Assembly (NCBI RefSeq): GCF_000764305.2
Contig: NW_025932417.1
Coordinates: 1-64,000, forward strand
DNA length: 64,000 nt
Direction: 5' to 3'
From: Hyalella azteca
Lineage: Eukaryota > Arthropoda > Malacostraca > Amphipoda > Hyalellidae
This document shows, one piece after another, positions 10,716 through 21,955 of the stretch. The stretch's first letter is position 1. The number at the start of each line of letters is the position of its first letter. The notes under the pieces were generated by a model. That model was not told where the DNA came from. It did not search any database and saw only the letters and a list, made by a program, of their open reading frames with translations. Made by a program: the position numbers and the translations under genes.

Positions 10716-10871
10716 AATTGGGTGGTGAGTGGACGTGGAGTTGTATGTTTCAGATGTGGTCGAAATTAATAATTTCAGATGGTTACAGAAATAATTTAAT
10801 TTAGAGGTTGAAATGAGCTAAGGGCTTAAAAACTTCTTGGCTTCAACGTGCGACTAGTCGCGCGCAACTGA

Positions 10872-11272
10872 TGAAAAGTTGAACGATGAAGGGTTGAACT
10901 GTGAAGGGTTGGACGGTGAAGGGTTGAAGTGTGAAGGGTTGAACGGTGAAGGGTTAAATGGTGAATGGTTGAATGGTGAAAGGTTGAATGGTGAAGGTTA
11001 AATGGTGAATGGTTGAACGGTGAAGGGTTGAACGGTGAAGGGTTGAACGGTGAAGGGCTGAACAGTGAAGGGTTGAACGGTGAAGGGTTGAACGGTGAAG
11101 GGTTGAATGGTGAAGGGTTGAAAGGGTTGAATGGTGAAGGGGTGAACGGTGAAGGGTTGAACGGTGAAAGGTTGAACGGTGAAGGGTTGAACGATGAAGG
11201 GTTGAACGGTGAAGGGTTGAATGATGAAGGATTGAACGGTGAAGGGTTGAATGGTGAAGGGTTGCATGCTTG
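10872..11272. repeat. 15-bp minisatellite
   Basis: More than 20 copies of ggttgaacggtgaag, with occasional 12- or 16-bp variants. Because 15 is divisible by three, a long frame is open on the plus strand (NGEGL repeats) and another on the minus strand (VQPFT repeats). Neither has a signal, start or splice context. Confidence 0.9.
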
Positions 11273-11472
11273 TGTGCAGTTAAGGCCTAATAAAAATAGG
11301 ATCGTTCAATATTCACTCGAAAGTAGTGTCTGAAATATTGTTCGCGTTCTTATCAGCTTAAGTGAAAACTTTTTTGCAGTTTCTCCGGTCAAAAACAATC
11401 CATAATGATGCTACTCGCGCCCAATGCGACTGGAAAAAAGTAAAAGCTACGGCGTAAAAAAAGCAGATGTGC

Positions 11473-11556
11473 TCGGGTATTCGAACCCGTGACGCGCCGC
11501 CTCTAAATAATAGCGGCGAGCGCGCGTCGCGATGTCGTCACGGGTTCGAACCCGCC
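11473..11556. other. Inverted pair of tRNA T-arm-like sequences
   Basis: cgggtattcgaacccgtgac (11474-11493) and gtcacgggttcgaacccg (11537-11554) are near-perfect inverted copies. Each contains a TTCGAA T-loop-like core. Between them cgccgc and gcggcg pair around an A/T loop. No complete cloverleaf with an acceptor and anticodon arm could be drawn. A tRNA-derived SINE remnant or a hairpin of another kind is possible. Confidence 0.35.
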
Positions 11557-11613
11557 TCTTAACTCAGTTTTTTTTTTCGCTCAGAATTTCACGGGAATTA
11601 CGGATGTTGCTCG

Positions 11614-11622
11614 CTATATAAG
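11614..11622 (+). promoter_or_regulatory. TATA box of gene 2
   Basis: ctatataag at about 11614, followed about 30 bp later by ccacactc, gives a standard core promoter. It lies some 310 bp upstream of the gene 2 start codon with no intervening splice site needed. A CG-rich inverted repeat (tgcggaccgg / ccggtccgca) flanks the predicted start at 11625-11675. Confidence 0.6.
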
Positions 11623-11927
11623 AACTGCGGACCGGCGCGCCACACTCTTTGGGTGATAGCGTCCGGTCCGCAGGTTGCTTCCTGTACCCCGAGTGTGGTT
11701 AGCGACCGAGTACTGTTTTTAATTCGATTTTTTAAAATGTGTTTTTAATTCTTTATTTCTTAATTTGAACAATTTACAATTTTGGATCGTGGTCTTTGAG
11801 TCCGTATTTTCGATCTTCATGGTCTGAAATTCAGAATTTCAATTTTTGTGTTTTAAGTTGGTAACGAAAAAATTTTAAGGAGCTTTGAAAAGTCGACGGC
11901 AAATTTCAGTTTTTAAGAAAAATTGCA

Positions 11928-14900
11928 ATGTTGGTGCGTCCGTTGCTGCTGCTGCTGCCTGTTGTGGGCTTACTGCTGCAGGCGCATAGTGGGCAGCCGT
12001 TCATTATACTAGGTGAGTCTTGGTATTGGGTGCGTAATGGGTACGATGTTATACTGGGCGAGTCATGGTACTGAGAAACCATTGTACTCATTATACGTCA
12101 ATTTCATGCACTGCGAGTAAATACGGTGGCATCCCGTGATACTGTTGCATTGCGTATCATGAACATGCAGCTTCCTCCCCTAACAAAGTTAGATGAGTGT
12201 CCGACTCAGGAGTCGGGGAGAACGACTTATCGTCGTGATAAGTGTCCTCAGGAGTCGGGGAGAACGTAAATCAGCTTCTCATCTGTGAAGGGCAGCCTCT
12301 GAGCAGTTTAATATTACAAGCACTATATGACTCGGCTCGGCCAACTCTTGTCATACTCTCAGGCGACTATATAAAGTCAGAAAGGGAGTACGTATGAGTC
12401 TTTTTCTTCTCAGAAGCTACTTTCGATCAGGTGGCCTGGCATACCTGGCATAAAAGATCTGATCAACAGGCCAGTCTAGTCAAGAAAAGTACAATAATCG
12501 GCGACAGGCCTATCTAGGCCTATTCTTTAAATGCCGAAGATACTATACTATACTACTATACCCTGAATGAACTTGCACCGGATGTAGCGACTACCCGGAC
12601 GAACCATTGGCGGTCTCCGAATGTTGTTAGGGTTAATTCTTCTCTACCGATATGTACTATACGAACTCAGTTTACTATGATCTCCGTTTAATATGTTCTA
12701 CATTTACTATGATATGCATGTAAACACGCTCTTAATACGTTGACGTATCTTTGAGGAATATTAAAACCTATAACAATTTCTCCGACCTCAGAAAAGAATC
12801 ATTAATCTATGTAAGATGTTCTCAGAAGAAAAAAACGCATATTAGGGAATGAAGCTCTTTTTGACGCTAAAAACTTTATTATTTAAATTATCGTTCATAA
12901 CATAATTGTTAACATATTTATTCATAAGTACTTATACACAGCTATTCGTGCTATTTCTTTCTCCCAAGTTCCGTTAATCCCGCTGTCCCTAATATTTTTA
13001 ATAATAATAAAGCATATGAATTCTAATGAGATAAAGACTTCTTCAAAATCACAGTTTACATAGAAGATAAGAGTTACATTTTATTCTCGATTCACAATAA
13101 GGAACCAAATTATCTTTCGTCCCTTAAATCAAATTTTTATTTACCAATTACACAACTAAATATTCATTTTTGTTCAAATCTTTTCCTCCCTTCCCTCCAA
13201 GCCATTCATATTCTCTAATTAAGATTGAAATTCCATTAGGAAAAAGCCCCTATACATTTACGTTGCCAGCCTTCAACACAATGCATACTTTGTAAAATAT
13301 ATAGAAGATAATTAATCTTACAATTTATGAGAATTAATCATTGAATAGAAGATAATTAATCTTGTAATTCATTAGAACTAACAACTGACTTTAACAATAA
13401 CAGGTCCTACCACGACGGGTACCACCGCCACCACCGGCACCACCACAACCACCACCGGTACCACCGGCACCCTAGGCACCCTGGGCACCCTAGGTACCCT
13501 CACCCTGGGCACCACCACGCTGGGTACCGGCCTCGCCAGCCTCGGGGTGTTGGGTATGTCTATTATAATTAATAATTTAATTATAAACTAAAAGAAATGA
13601 GTGGGTAATACTGTCAAAATATTGACACACTTTCTTGCCCACAGCTCGAGCAGACTGTTTTTTGCCGGACCAAACTGGGTCAGGATGACACGCATAAGGG
13701 CAAAAAAACTGTAATGATATTTGGACAAAGTCCTCACCCATTTATCTGAACTTAAATGTCGATAAATGTAAACCTAAATAGACAGCTATTGTACAATATT
13801 ATTATATATATTATAGAATTATATCCTCTCATTGACTACATTTACACAGTTTCGGGAAATTTTTAAAACTCACAGTAAAAATTCCACTTATTTTCTGTGC
13901 TTTTCAACTACTTTTTCTGTATTTCTTGCTTTCATTTTTGGTTAGTTGCCATGGAATGTAATTCACTTCACTATCTACTATGAAAAGTCATAATTATTGC
14001 GTTCGTAAACGGTGGCTTCATACTCATATTACTTACTATGCCGATGTGAACTCATGCATCGGTAACTAAAATAATATAACAAGTACGAATATCATTCACA
14101 AATATGACATGTAGCAAGTGATGGTCTGTAACATTATGACATGTAGCAAATGACGATATGTAACATTATGACATGTAGCAAGTGATGATATGAAACATTA
14201 TGACATGTAGCAAGTGATGATATGTAACATTATAACATGTAGCAAGTGATGATATGTAACATTATGACATGTAGCAAATGACGATATGTAACATTATGAC
14301 ATGTAGCAAGTGATGATATGAAACATTATGACATGTAGCAAGTGATGATATGTAACATTATAACATGTAGCAAGTGATGATATGTAACATTATGACATGT
14401 AGCAAATGANTCACCCCCTCACAACTCCCCTCCTCGCCACACACGCCTATCTCCTCCTCACCTCCCCCTCCTAGCCACTCACGCCACTCACCCCCTCACC
14501 ACTCCCCCCCTCGCCACTCAGGAGCCCTCAAGCTCGGGGTGCTGGCGATTGTGGCGAAGCTGGCGGCGGTCGCTGGCTTCGCGCTGGCCAAGAAGCTTCA
14601 CTATTACAGGGAGCCTGTAGAGTACAACTCATATAGTGAGTATCCTGCTTATGGTGAGTACCTGACATGTGGTGAGTGACTAGTGAGTGGTGGGTAATTA
14701 GTGTGTTGTGGGTAATTAGCGTGAGTGTTACAAACCCATTCCAAGAACTGGTACTAACACTACTTGGTGGCGTTCTATAAGAGTCACTCTGAATTAACAC
14801 TAAAATACCAGTAAACTGGTGATAAATGGCACAAAACTGACACGAGAACGACACTAAACTAGTGAAACTAACTGAACCAATGTTGCCATACATAACCAAC

Positions 14901-17600
14901 GGAACTAATGTTGACATTACTAACCAACTGAACCAATGTTGCCATACATAACCAACTGAACTAATGTTGACACAACTAACGAAGTGAACTAATGTAGCCA
15001 TAACTAACAACTGAACTAATGTTGACATAACTAACCAACTGAACTGATGTAGCCATAAATAACAACTGAACTAATGTTGACATAACTAACCAACTGAACT
15101 AATGTTGACATAACTAGCAACTGAACTAATGCTGCCATAACTAGCAACTGAACTAATGCTGCCATAACTAACCAACTGAACTAATGTTGACATAACTAAC
15201 AACTGAACTAATGTTAACATAACTAACTACTGAACTAATGCTGACATAATTAACNTAAGGAATAAAATGAAACCTTCTCATTGTAATTTGCTGGTGAGAG
15301 TTTATTGGTTTGAATTTTTTTTTATCTTCAACGAACAAAAACAACTTCAACTTTGACTTCTGGAAAACTCGACGAGCTCCATGCTAACTGCCGCTCTGTT
15401 GAAGATTACACCCCCAGGCGCTAGCTTCAATATTTTTAGTAACAAAGTTCATTTATTTAAAATAAAAGTTAATGCCCGTAAAAACACATGTCGTACGTAC
15501 GTCCAGGTCACCAATACGTGCCCGTATACTCTGGTTACGGCGGGGGTTACAGCGGGGGCTACGGTGGGGGTTACGGGAGCAGCAGCAGCAGCAGCCACTA
15601 CCACCGCAAGAAGAGGGATGTACCCCGTGACTCCCAGGTGGGTGAACTGCAGGATGTACCCCGTGACAATTAACTAAATATTATTTTTTTGAGTGTAGTC
15701 CGGCCTCATCATGTGCAGACTCGAGCTGAGGGCCATCAGGACTCAGCTCGCCGTAAAGCTGAAGCTGGAGAACCGATGAGCGAAGAGCAACAAGCGTTCG
15801 CGCTGAGCGAAGAAGAAGCTTTCGCGCTCGTGTCTGAGTCGGACGAGTCGGGGTGCGCTCAGCGGCTCGTGTGCGAGCTGGCGAGGCGAGCAGAGATGGG
15901 GCTGCTCAGTGACGAGCAGAGCATCATCAGCCTTATTCAGTGAGTCGGAGTTTCTGGGTCAGAATGAGACTAAGCGATTATGCGGAAAGTACGTTTGCCA
16001 GAGTCAGTAAATTGTAGCCGGTTTATCAGAGAGTCAGCTCTCTGTTCGATTCTGTTCGATTCTATTCTAAGAGTCAGCTGATTCTGTTCGATTCTATTCT
16101 AAGAGTCAGCTGATTCTGTTCGATTCTATTCTAAGAGTCAGCTGATTCTGTTCGATTCTGAGTCAGATTATGAGAGTTTGCATGAGACTCTGCTGGAGTG
16201 AGTCAGTCTGTGTCTCATCCTGACGCTGAGAGCTGTAAATGTGAGGCAACACCCACAGCGTACCCCAACAGTTACAGACCGTTTGTTCATTGGACCGCAC
16301 CTGTTACAGACCGTTTGTTCGTTGGACCGCACCTGTTACAGACCGTTGGTTCATTGGACCGCACCTGTAATGGACTGTTTGTTTGTTGGACTGCACCTGT
16401 ACCTATTATTTGTTTGAATAATCTCGAATTAATTACTCAAACAAAGTTAGTACTTTTATAGCACTTAGAGTGGTTAAAGTGTCCAAAGTTTCAACACAGC
16501 TCCGATTATTTAAAAGCATAAAGGTTGTAAAATCTTTGACTTTAATAGAAAGCTATAGAAAGCCTTGGCGGTTTTTTAAAACCATACGCATCCCCCCGTC
16601 CGCTCTCAGGAGCCAAGTGTTGACGAGATGTATTATGCATTTGTGGGTAACGTTATGACAAAAATGATGGCTCCCGCAACATAACAAATTACACATAGTA
16701 AACAGGTTCTCTTGTACTCATCTAAAAAATAAAATAACGAAGCTTTTTCAACTCATCCACAGACAGTCTTCTTTGGGACCGCTTTCTGACCCCTGGGCGA
16801 GTTCCCGACGTCCCTACTTGGAGGCGATGCGGACGGGTTTTCGAGACAGGTCCTGTAGGGTCCTATACCCGTCTTGTCCCTTCTCGGGGGACCAGATGAT
16901 GGCCCTCATCCGCTCCATGGGACGGGATCTGGTCAACGAACCCATCAGTTTCCTGGGCTCCCTCCCTGACCAGCAGACTCTCCATCCTGAGGCTCATTTA
17001 GCTCCTGAACCGAGGAGACAGAAGCAAATGGGTAAAGTTCTGCCAACAACGGATCCCAAGGGCAATGAAGTGGTTGTTCCAGTACGCGGTCCAGCCCAGC
17101 GGGTCGTGGAGAAATTATGGAAGAAGGAGCGAAAATCTACTTATCACAGAAAAAATTCCCAATCCGAAAAGTTCGGCTTCAGGCTCGAGGGATCAGAAGA
17201 CTGGAAGCCGTTAACAAGAAGTTCGTCTTCCCCGAAATCGTTCGTCAAGGAGACGAAAGAAGCCAATCTTAGGAAGCGAGGAAACTCAAATTTTATTCCC
17301 AGCGATTTAGACTCAGTAGGTTGGAAGCCAATTGATGATAAATGGACCCAGGACATTTCTGCTGTGGATTTAAATTCCCAGTCCTCGTTCCGTCGCCGTC
17401 CTCGAAGAGGTGCCACTACCCCTTCGGAGGATGAAATTTCTCAAGGTTCCACTCTTTCTGAAGATGCTACTTCTCCGGAAGAGACCAACCTTTCAAGAGT
17501 TGCCACTCCAACAGAAGACGCCTTTCTTTTTGAAGGTTTCACTCCTTCGGAAGGCACGGAGTTTTCAGGTCAGGACCACATCGGTAACCGGCGACCTTAG
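11928..17600 (+). CDS. Gene 2: secreted modular protein, six exons
   Basis: Exons: 11928-12012, 13404-13553, 14522-14635, 15507-15641, 15699-15939, 16763-17600. All junctions agree (phases 1,1,1,1,2), giving about 520 residues. Exon 1 is a signal peptide (LVRPLLLLLPVVGLLLQAHS). Exon 2 is Thr/Gly/Leu-rich (TGTTTTT, LGTLGTLGTL). Exon 3 is hydrophobic and ends in basic/aromatic residues (AKLAAVAGFALAKKLHYYRE). Exon 4 is Gly/Tyr-rich, with SSSSSS and a dibasic KKRD. Exon 5 has an acidic segment and SGCAQRLVCELARRAE. Exon 6 continues with RDRSCRVLYPSCPFS, then a Lys/Ser/Arg-rich tail and TSPEET-like repeats. The Cys block (GC..RLVCEL, later C..LYP.CP) resembles an uncharacterised C-terminal domain of secreted arthropod proteins. 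That likeness is from memory, and I give no function. The weakest junction is the 57-nt intron 4 (donor gtgaac). Confidence 0.72.
12013..13403. other. Gene 2 intron 1
   Basis: No transposon or exon is recognised. A short direct repeat (aggagtcggggagaacg) occurs twice at about 12208 and 12250. The acceptor is ttaacaataacag. Confidence 0.5.
14105..14409. repeat. 32-bp tandem repeat in gene 2 intron 2
   Basis: About nine to ten units of gatatgtaacattatgacat plus gtagcaagtgat. The array ends at an undetermined base (14410), after which a C-rich polypyrimidine stretch leads to the exon 3 acceptor. Confidence 0.85.
14635..14678 (+). other. Three tandem splice donors, 18 bp apart
   Basis: gtgagt occurs at 14636, 14654 and 14672, exactly 18 bp apart, each preceded by one base of a codon (phase 1). 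Use of the second or third donor would add six residues each time (SEYPAY-G, then EYLTC-G) without changing the frame. The first was used in the gene 2 model. Confidence 0.6.
14870..15254. repeat. 28-bp tandem repeat in gene 2 intron 3
   Basis: About 13 units with aactgaactaatgttgacat then aactaacc, including 27-bp variants. The array ends at an undetermined base (15255). Confidence 0.85.
16045..16165. repeat. 32-bp repeat in gene 2 intron 5
   Basis: About four units of gattctgttcgattctattc plus taagagtcagct. Confidence 0.8.
16262..16405. repeat. Repeat of about 32 bp in gene 2 intron 5
   Basis: Four diverging units containing cagaccgtttgttcattgg and accgcacctgt. An open frame here is a repeat artefact within an intron. 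Confidence 0.75.
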
Positions 17601-17722
17601 GAAGACAAGTGTGACCTGAAATTTTTCCACCACTTAGTCTCTTCCAAATTAGACTACTTGGTTTTATTAGACTGTAATTGGCCGTCAATTTGCTTAGTAT
17701 GAAACATCTTCTCACCTGCGCG

Positions 17723-17728
17723 AATAAA
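17723..17728 (+). terminator. Poly(A) signal of gene 2
   Basis: AATAAA about 120 bp after the TAG of gene 2 (within gcgcgaataaacgatg). Spacing fits a short 3' untranslated region. Confidence 0.5.
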
Positions 17729-17729
17729 C

Positions 17730-18500
17730 GATGTTGGTGGTAAACATCGCGCCACATTTGGACGGTGAAGCTGCCACTCGTCAGCCACGTGACGGCATTT
17801 GAACCCAGGCGCTTATGCCGCCCATACAACAGCCTTATTATGTACATAGTTTTCTTGTTATTACTGAGGAATACATTGTTATCTAGTAATTATTGTTGTT
17901 TCGGTTGTTGAAAGAAACCTAGAAAATGTTTAATTATTACCTTTAACGAACATTCATTGGCAGCCTAGTGATTGTCTGATTAAGCTATTTAATCCACAAA
18001 TTATGTTAATGGCTCTCTAAAGATTTTAATTGTACTTTATAAAATTTAAATGTAGAGTCTCAGTGACAGTATCTTCTTTAACCTTAAAATGACAATGATT
18101 ACACAAGCTGATGAGATACGTTGAATATATTTAAAATTGTGAGATACTCTGGCCTTGCATACACTGGATCTTAGTACAAATTTGAAATACTGAGGACACA
18201 CTGTAATCAAGAGACGCCTCCTCACGAGTACAAGTAGAAGATTCTAATTTACTGACCTACTGTTACTTCATCGGTCGCCTGAAGTAACGTTCTTCGTTGA
18301 GCTTGACGTCATGATTAGGAATTTCAGATTGACAAAACAAATATAATATCCATGGTCCCTATGCAGCAATAATCATTCAAGTCTCCCATACCCCACGTAT
18401 GTAGTAGTCGAAGGCAGCTGTTAACCGCTGCATCAGAAGGAAAACGGGCGCTGAAACGCCTCGACTTTTCTACACCAAATGCACGTATTATTTTTGGTAA
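17730..18500. other. Intergenic between gene 2 and gene A
   Basis: No repeat array, element or exon that I can support. Confidence 0.45.
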
Positions 18501-18535
18501 TTACACCTGTGTTACACTTGAGGAAAGTTGGTAAA

Positions 18536-18588
18536 TGCGCTACATATACCAGCAGCCTGCAGCTGCTGCTTCCACACAGCTGGCGAAG
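18536..18588 (+). promoter_or_regulatory. Gene A promoter and 5' untranslated exon end
   Basis: gcgctacatatacc followed by ctgcagctgctgc and a donor GCGAAG|gtaagtg (GT at 18589). The same block recurs at 51510-51556 upstream of gene E (gcgctacatatacc, ctgcagctgctgc, AAAG|gtgaag). That supports a conserved TATA-like core promoter and non-coding first exon for the type 1 genes. Confidence 0.5.
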
Positions 18589-18944
18589 GTAAGTGAAGCG
18601 CTTCTTTCAGCGCTGTCTTATAGTTAGTTGCTTGTATTGACTTGATGCAGACTTCAGTACGAAAAATGTCCACATCGCCGTGAATTCAGCAAGGGTTTTC
18701 AAAATTCTAGCATATGAGCGGGAGCGCAATGTCCAGCTAATAGAATTTTCATCATAAATATGAAGTACGAGGGAATGCTTACTTGTATTTTTTGTCAATA
18801 TAATTGAAGTATTTTAGCCAATATAACTGAAGTAAATGGGCAAGATAAAGAAGAGAAGCTCCTCGCACTGAAAACTGTAATGAAAACAAAAGGAAACCGC
18901 TAAAGAAGAAAAAGCTCAAAAACCAATTGTTCTTACCTAACCTA

Positions 18945-19255
18945 ACTTGTCAGCGTACATTTTTTGCCAACCCATTTTGAGGACATATTTATTTAATGCC
19001 CGGCCCTATTTGAGGACTTATTTTTTTATTGCTGAGCCCAATTTGGAAACGCAATTTATATGGCCTGGCCCAATTTGAGGACGAAAGTTTTTATTGTCAA
19101 ACCCAATATGAGGACTTAATTTTTATTGCCAGGCCCAATTAGATAAGCTGGTGAGATACACAGGATGTATTTATTTATGATTAGTGGGCGTATTTTTATA
19201 TTGTTAAGTCCAATGTGAAAATTCAAATTTTTGTTGCCAAACCCAATTTGAGGGA
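18945..19255. repeat. Degenerate repeat in gene A intron
   Basis: Roughly seven loose copies of ttttattgccaggcccaat plus ttgaggacttaa, 45-60 bp apart. Confidence 0.6.
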
Positions 19256-19309
19256 GTTGGCTGCATTCATCCGTGTCTCGCTACACTTACGATAACTGAC
19301 ATCACTATT

Positions 19310-19450
19310 CATACGATGATACGAGATGGTGCGCTGTGATGACAGTGGCCAACATCACTAATCATGCGGGATGGTGCATGGTGATGACGATGACCAACAT
19401 CACTATTCATGCGGGATGGTGCACTGTGATGACGGTGACCAACATCACTG
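19310..19450. repeat. Repeat of about 45 bp, gene A 5' region
   Basis: Three units with catgcgggatggtgcactg and gatgacggtgaccaacatca. A second array of the same family is at 20850-21000, part of a larger local duplication. Confidence 0.75.
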
Positions 19451-19470
19451 ATTGGGTCTCTGCCCGGGGT

Positions 19471-19478
19471 CACTATAT
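19471..19478 (+). promoter_or_regulatory. Alternative TATA box in gene A 5' region
   Basis: cactatatagg lies in a context like the gene 2 core promoter. In the duplicated copy near 21020 the TATA is lost (gatcactagggacg). It may drive a second gene A transcript. Confidence 0.35.
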
Positions 19479-19650
19479 AGGCACGTTTCTCAGCCTCTGA
19501 ACATTCGAGGCTCAACATTCAAGGACAAGGACCGCACATTGAAGGCGCAAAACGAAACTGTTTCGAAATTATGCTGTAATAAATAATATTCTACGAAGTA
19601 AATCTGTCACGATATGATATTGTACGAAATAATGCTGTACGAAGTAATAC

Positions 19651-20752
19651 GAGGCGTGTTTTTAAAGTAAGTACCGTTTTGCCTTGAAATGATTCCCACG
19701 ACAAGTATTTTTTTCCAAAATTAATTACTGCACTTGGAAGGCCATACTTTACACTACTTTTCTACATAATTGCCAAGAATATTGAGGCATTTATTGTATC
19801 TTGGGACCAGCTTTTGTATGCCACCGTCAAAGAAGCTTGCCGCTTGGTTAGACAACCAAAGCTTCACAGTCTTTTTCACGTCGTCATCATTGGTGTGCCG
19901 CTGCCCCGCCGGCAGCTTCTTCAAGTGCTAAGCTATAAGGACGATATCGTGAATCGTCTGTTCTCCTTCACTTCAATCGTCTATTCTCCTTCACTTCAAT
20001 TGTCTGTTCTCCTTCACCTCAATCGTCTGTTCTCCTTCACTTTAATCGTCTATTCTCCTTCACTTCAATCGTCTGTTCTCCTTCACTTCAATCGTCTGTT
20101 CTCCTTCCCTTCAGTCGTCTGTTCTCCTTCACTTTTATCGTCTGTTCTCCTTCACTTCAATCGTCTGTTCTCCTTCACTTCTATCGTCTGTTATTCTTCA
20201 CCATTTATTGAATCAGATCATTGGTGATGACTGAAGATCTCCCACTCTGTTGCTCATCATGAATGGTTGTGCGGCCATTTATGATGACTATCACTAATGT
20301 TTACAACATACGCCTCACTGCTTGTGCGATAGTCAACTGAATTAGCATAGCAAAGTGAAGTCGGCGCTGAAAAATAGGCCTGATGTGGCTTGTCGCCGAT
20401 TCGTGTACTTTACGTGAATTGTCTATAGCAGGTCTAAAAAAAGGTCAGTCTACCGGATCTTTTCCAAACTGTCGATAGTTTGAAATATTTACTAGACTTC
20501 CACCGGGTTCGATATGGTGCTTGGCATTTTAAGTCTGAAGCCTTGAGCATAGAGAAACAGTATTACAGCACGCATTTGCATTAGGTGGGAATCTTAATTT
20601 GTAGATGCATTTTAAGATCACGTAGACCGATGTAGACGCGATCGGATGGTTCCGTATGGCGCTTGTGCCTTCCCAACAGATGTATCAGTTGGTGCAAAAC
20701 CTCGGCCGCAGCGCTGCGTGGCGTAATTTAAAAACTTTTAAAACACGCCTCT
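19651..20752 (-). mobile_element. Mariner element remnant 1
   Basis: The ends are inverted: gaggcgtgtttt at 19651 and aaaacacgcctc ending at 20752, with TA beside the outer ends. Minus-strand pieces read as mariner transposase: a C-terminus near 19720-19850 (GGIQKLVPRYNKCLN, LGNYVEK), and N-terminal HTH remnants near 20500-20700. The middle is replaced by a 23-bp minisatellite (about 19955-20195). No intact catalytic core. It sits in the gene A 5' intron. Confidence 0.75.
19955..20195. repeat. 23-bp minisatellite inside mariner remnant 1
   Basis: About ten copies of ttcaatcgtctgttctcctt plus cac. The matching place in mariner remnant 2 (21485-21510) has a single unit, so the array expanded after or during the local duplication. 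Confidence 0.85.
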
Positions 20753-20815
20753 AATTGTACGAAGTAATTTTATAGTAATGTTTCCAGTTCGATGCAACAC
20801 ATGCTTTATGTGCAG

Positions 20816-20886
20816 ATGTACGTTGATTCAATAGGACGACGAAAGTGCATGGTGATGACGGTGGCTAACATCACTATTCATACGTG
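20816..20886 (+). pseudogene. Truncated copy of the gene A signal-peptide exon
   Basis: The sequence around gcagATGTACGTTGATTC, through gacgacga, matches the true gene A exon at 21956. At 20852 it switches to the tggtgatgacggtggc repeat and ends in a TGA. It is the downstream edge of a local tandem duplication. Confidence 0.75.
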
Positions 20887-21189
20887 ATGGTGCGCTGTGA
20901 TGACGGTGGCCAACATCACTATTCATGCGGGATAGTGCATGGTGATGGCGGTGACCAACATCACTATTCATGCGGGATGGTGCATGCTGATGACATCACC
21001 GGTTAGGTCTCAACCCGGGATCACTAGGGACGTTCCTCAGCCTCTGAACATTTAATTAAGGCAAAGACCGCACATTGAAGGCGCAAAACGAAACTGTTTC
21101 GAAATTATGCTGTAAGAGATAATACTCTACAAAGTAAACCTGCTACGATATTATATTGAACGAAATAATGGTGCGCGAAGTTATACGAG

Positions 21190-21892
21190 GAGGCGTGTTT
21201 TTAAAGTGAGTACAGTTTTGACTTGAAATGATTACCACAACAAGTAATTTTTCCCAAAAATAATTACGGCACTTGAAAGGTCATACTTTACACTACTTTT
21301 CTACATAATTGCCAAAAATATTGAGGCCTTTATTGTATCTTGGGACCAGTTTTTGTATGCCACCGTCAAAGAAGCTGGCCGCTTGATTAGACAACCAATG
21401 CTTCACAGTCGTTTTCAATTCATCATCGGTATGGCGCTATCCGCCGGCAGCTTCTTCAAGTGCTAAGCTAAGGACGATATCGTGAATTGTCTGTTCTCCT
21501 TCACTTCACAGCGCATTTATTGAATCAGATCATTGGTAATGAATGGAGGTCTCCCACTCCGTTCTTCATCATGAATGTTTGTACGGCCGTCTCTGACGGC
21601 CCAAACCCATTTTCGCCCCAAACTATCACTGATGTTGTCAACATACACCTCACTGCTTTTGCGATAGTCAACTGATTTGAAGTCTTTTGCACAGAGAAAT
21701 AACATTACCGCACGCACTTCGCATTCGGTGGAAATCTGAATTTGTAGATGCATTTTAAGATCACGTAAACAGATATAGACTCGATCGGATGGTTCCGTAT
21801 GGCGCCTGTGGCTTCCCAACAGATGTATCTGTTGGTGCTAAACAGCGGCCGCAGCGCTGCGGCGCAATTTAAAAACTATTAAACACGCCTCT
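21190..21892 (-). mobile_element. Mariner element remnant 2
   Basis: Ends are gaggcgtgtttttaaag (21190) and the inverted aaacacgcctc (to 21892). The minus strand (21819 to 21517) encodes the N-terminal mariner HTH region (CEVRAVMLFLCAKDF, SEVYVDNISDSLGRKWV, DGRTNIHDEERSGRP). The left part retains the C-terminal region (near 21320-21390). The catalytic centre is deleted. It is the duplicate partner of the element at 19651. Confidence 0.8.
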
Positions 21893-21955
21893 AGTTGTAC
21901 GAAGTAATAATATAGTAATTTTTCCAGTTTGATGCAACACATGCTTTATGTGCAG

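Noticed and set aside
10998..11333. NGEGL-repeat and VQPFT-repeat open frames
   Set aside because: The 15-bp minisatellite keeps frames open on both strands simultaneously; no start or splice context.
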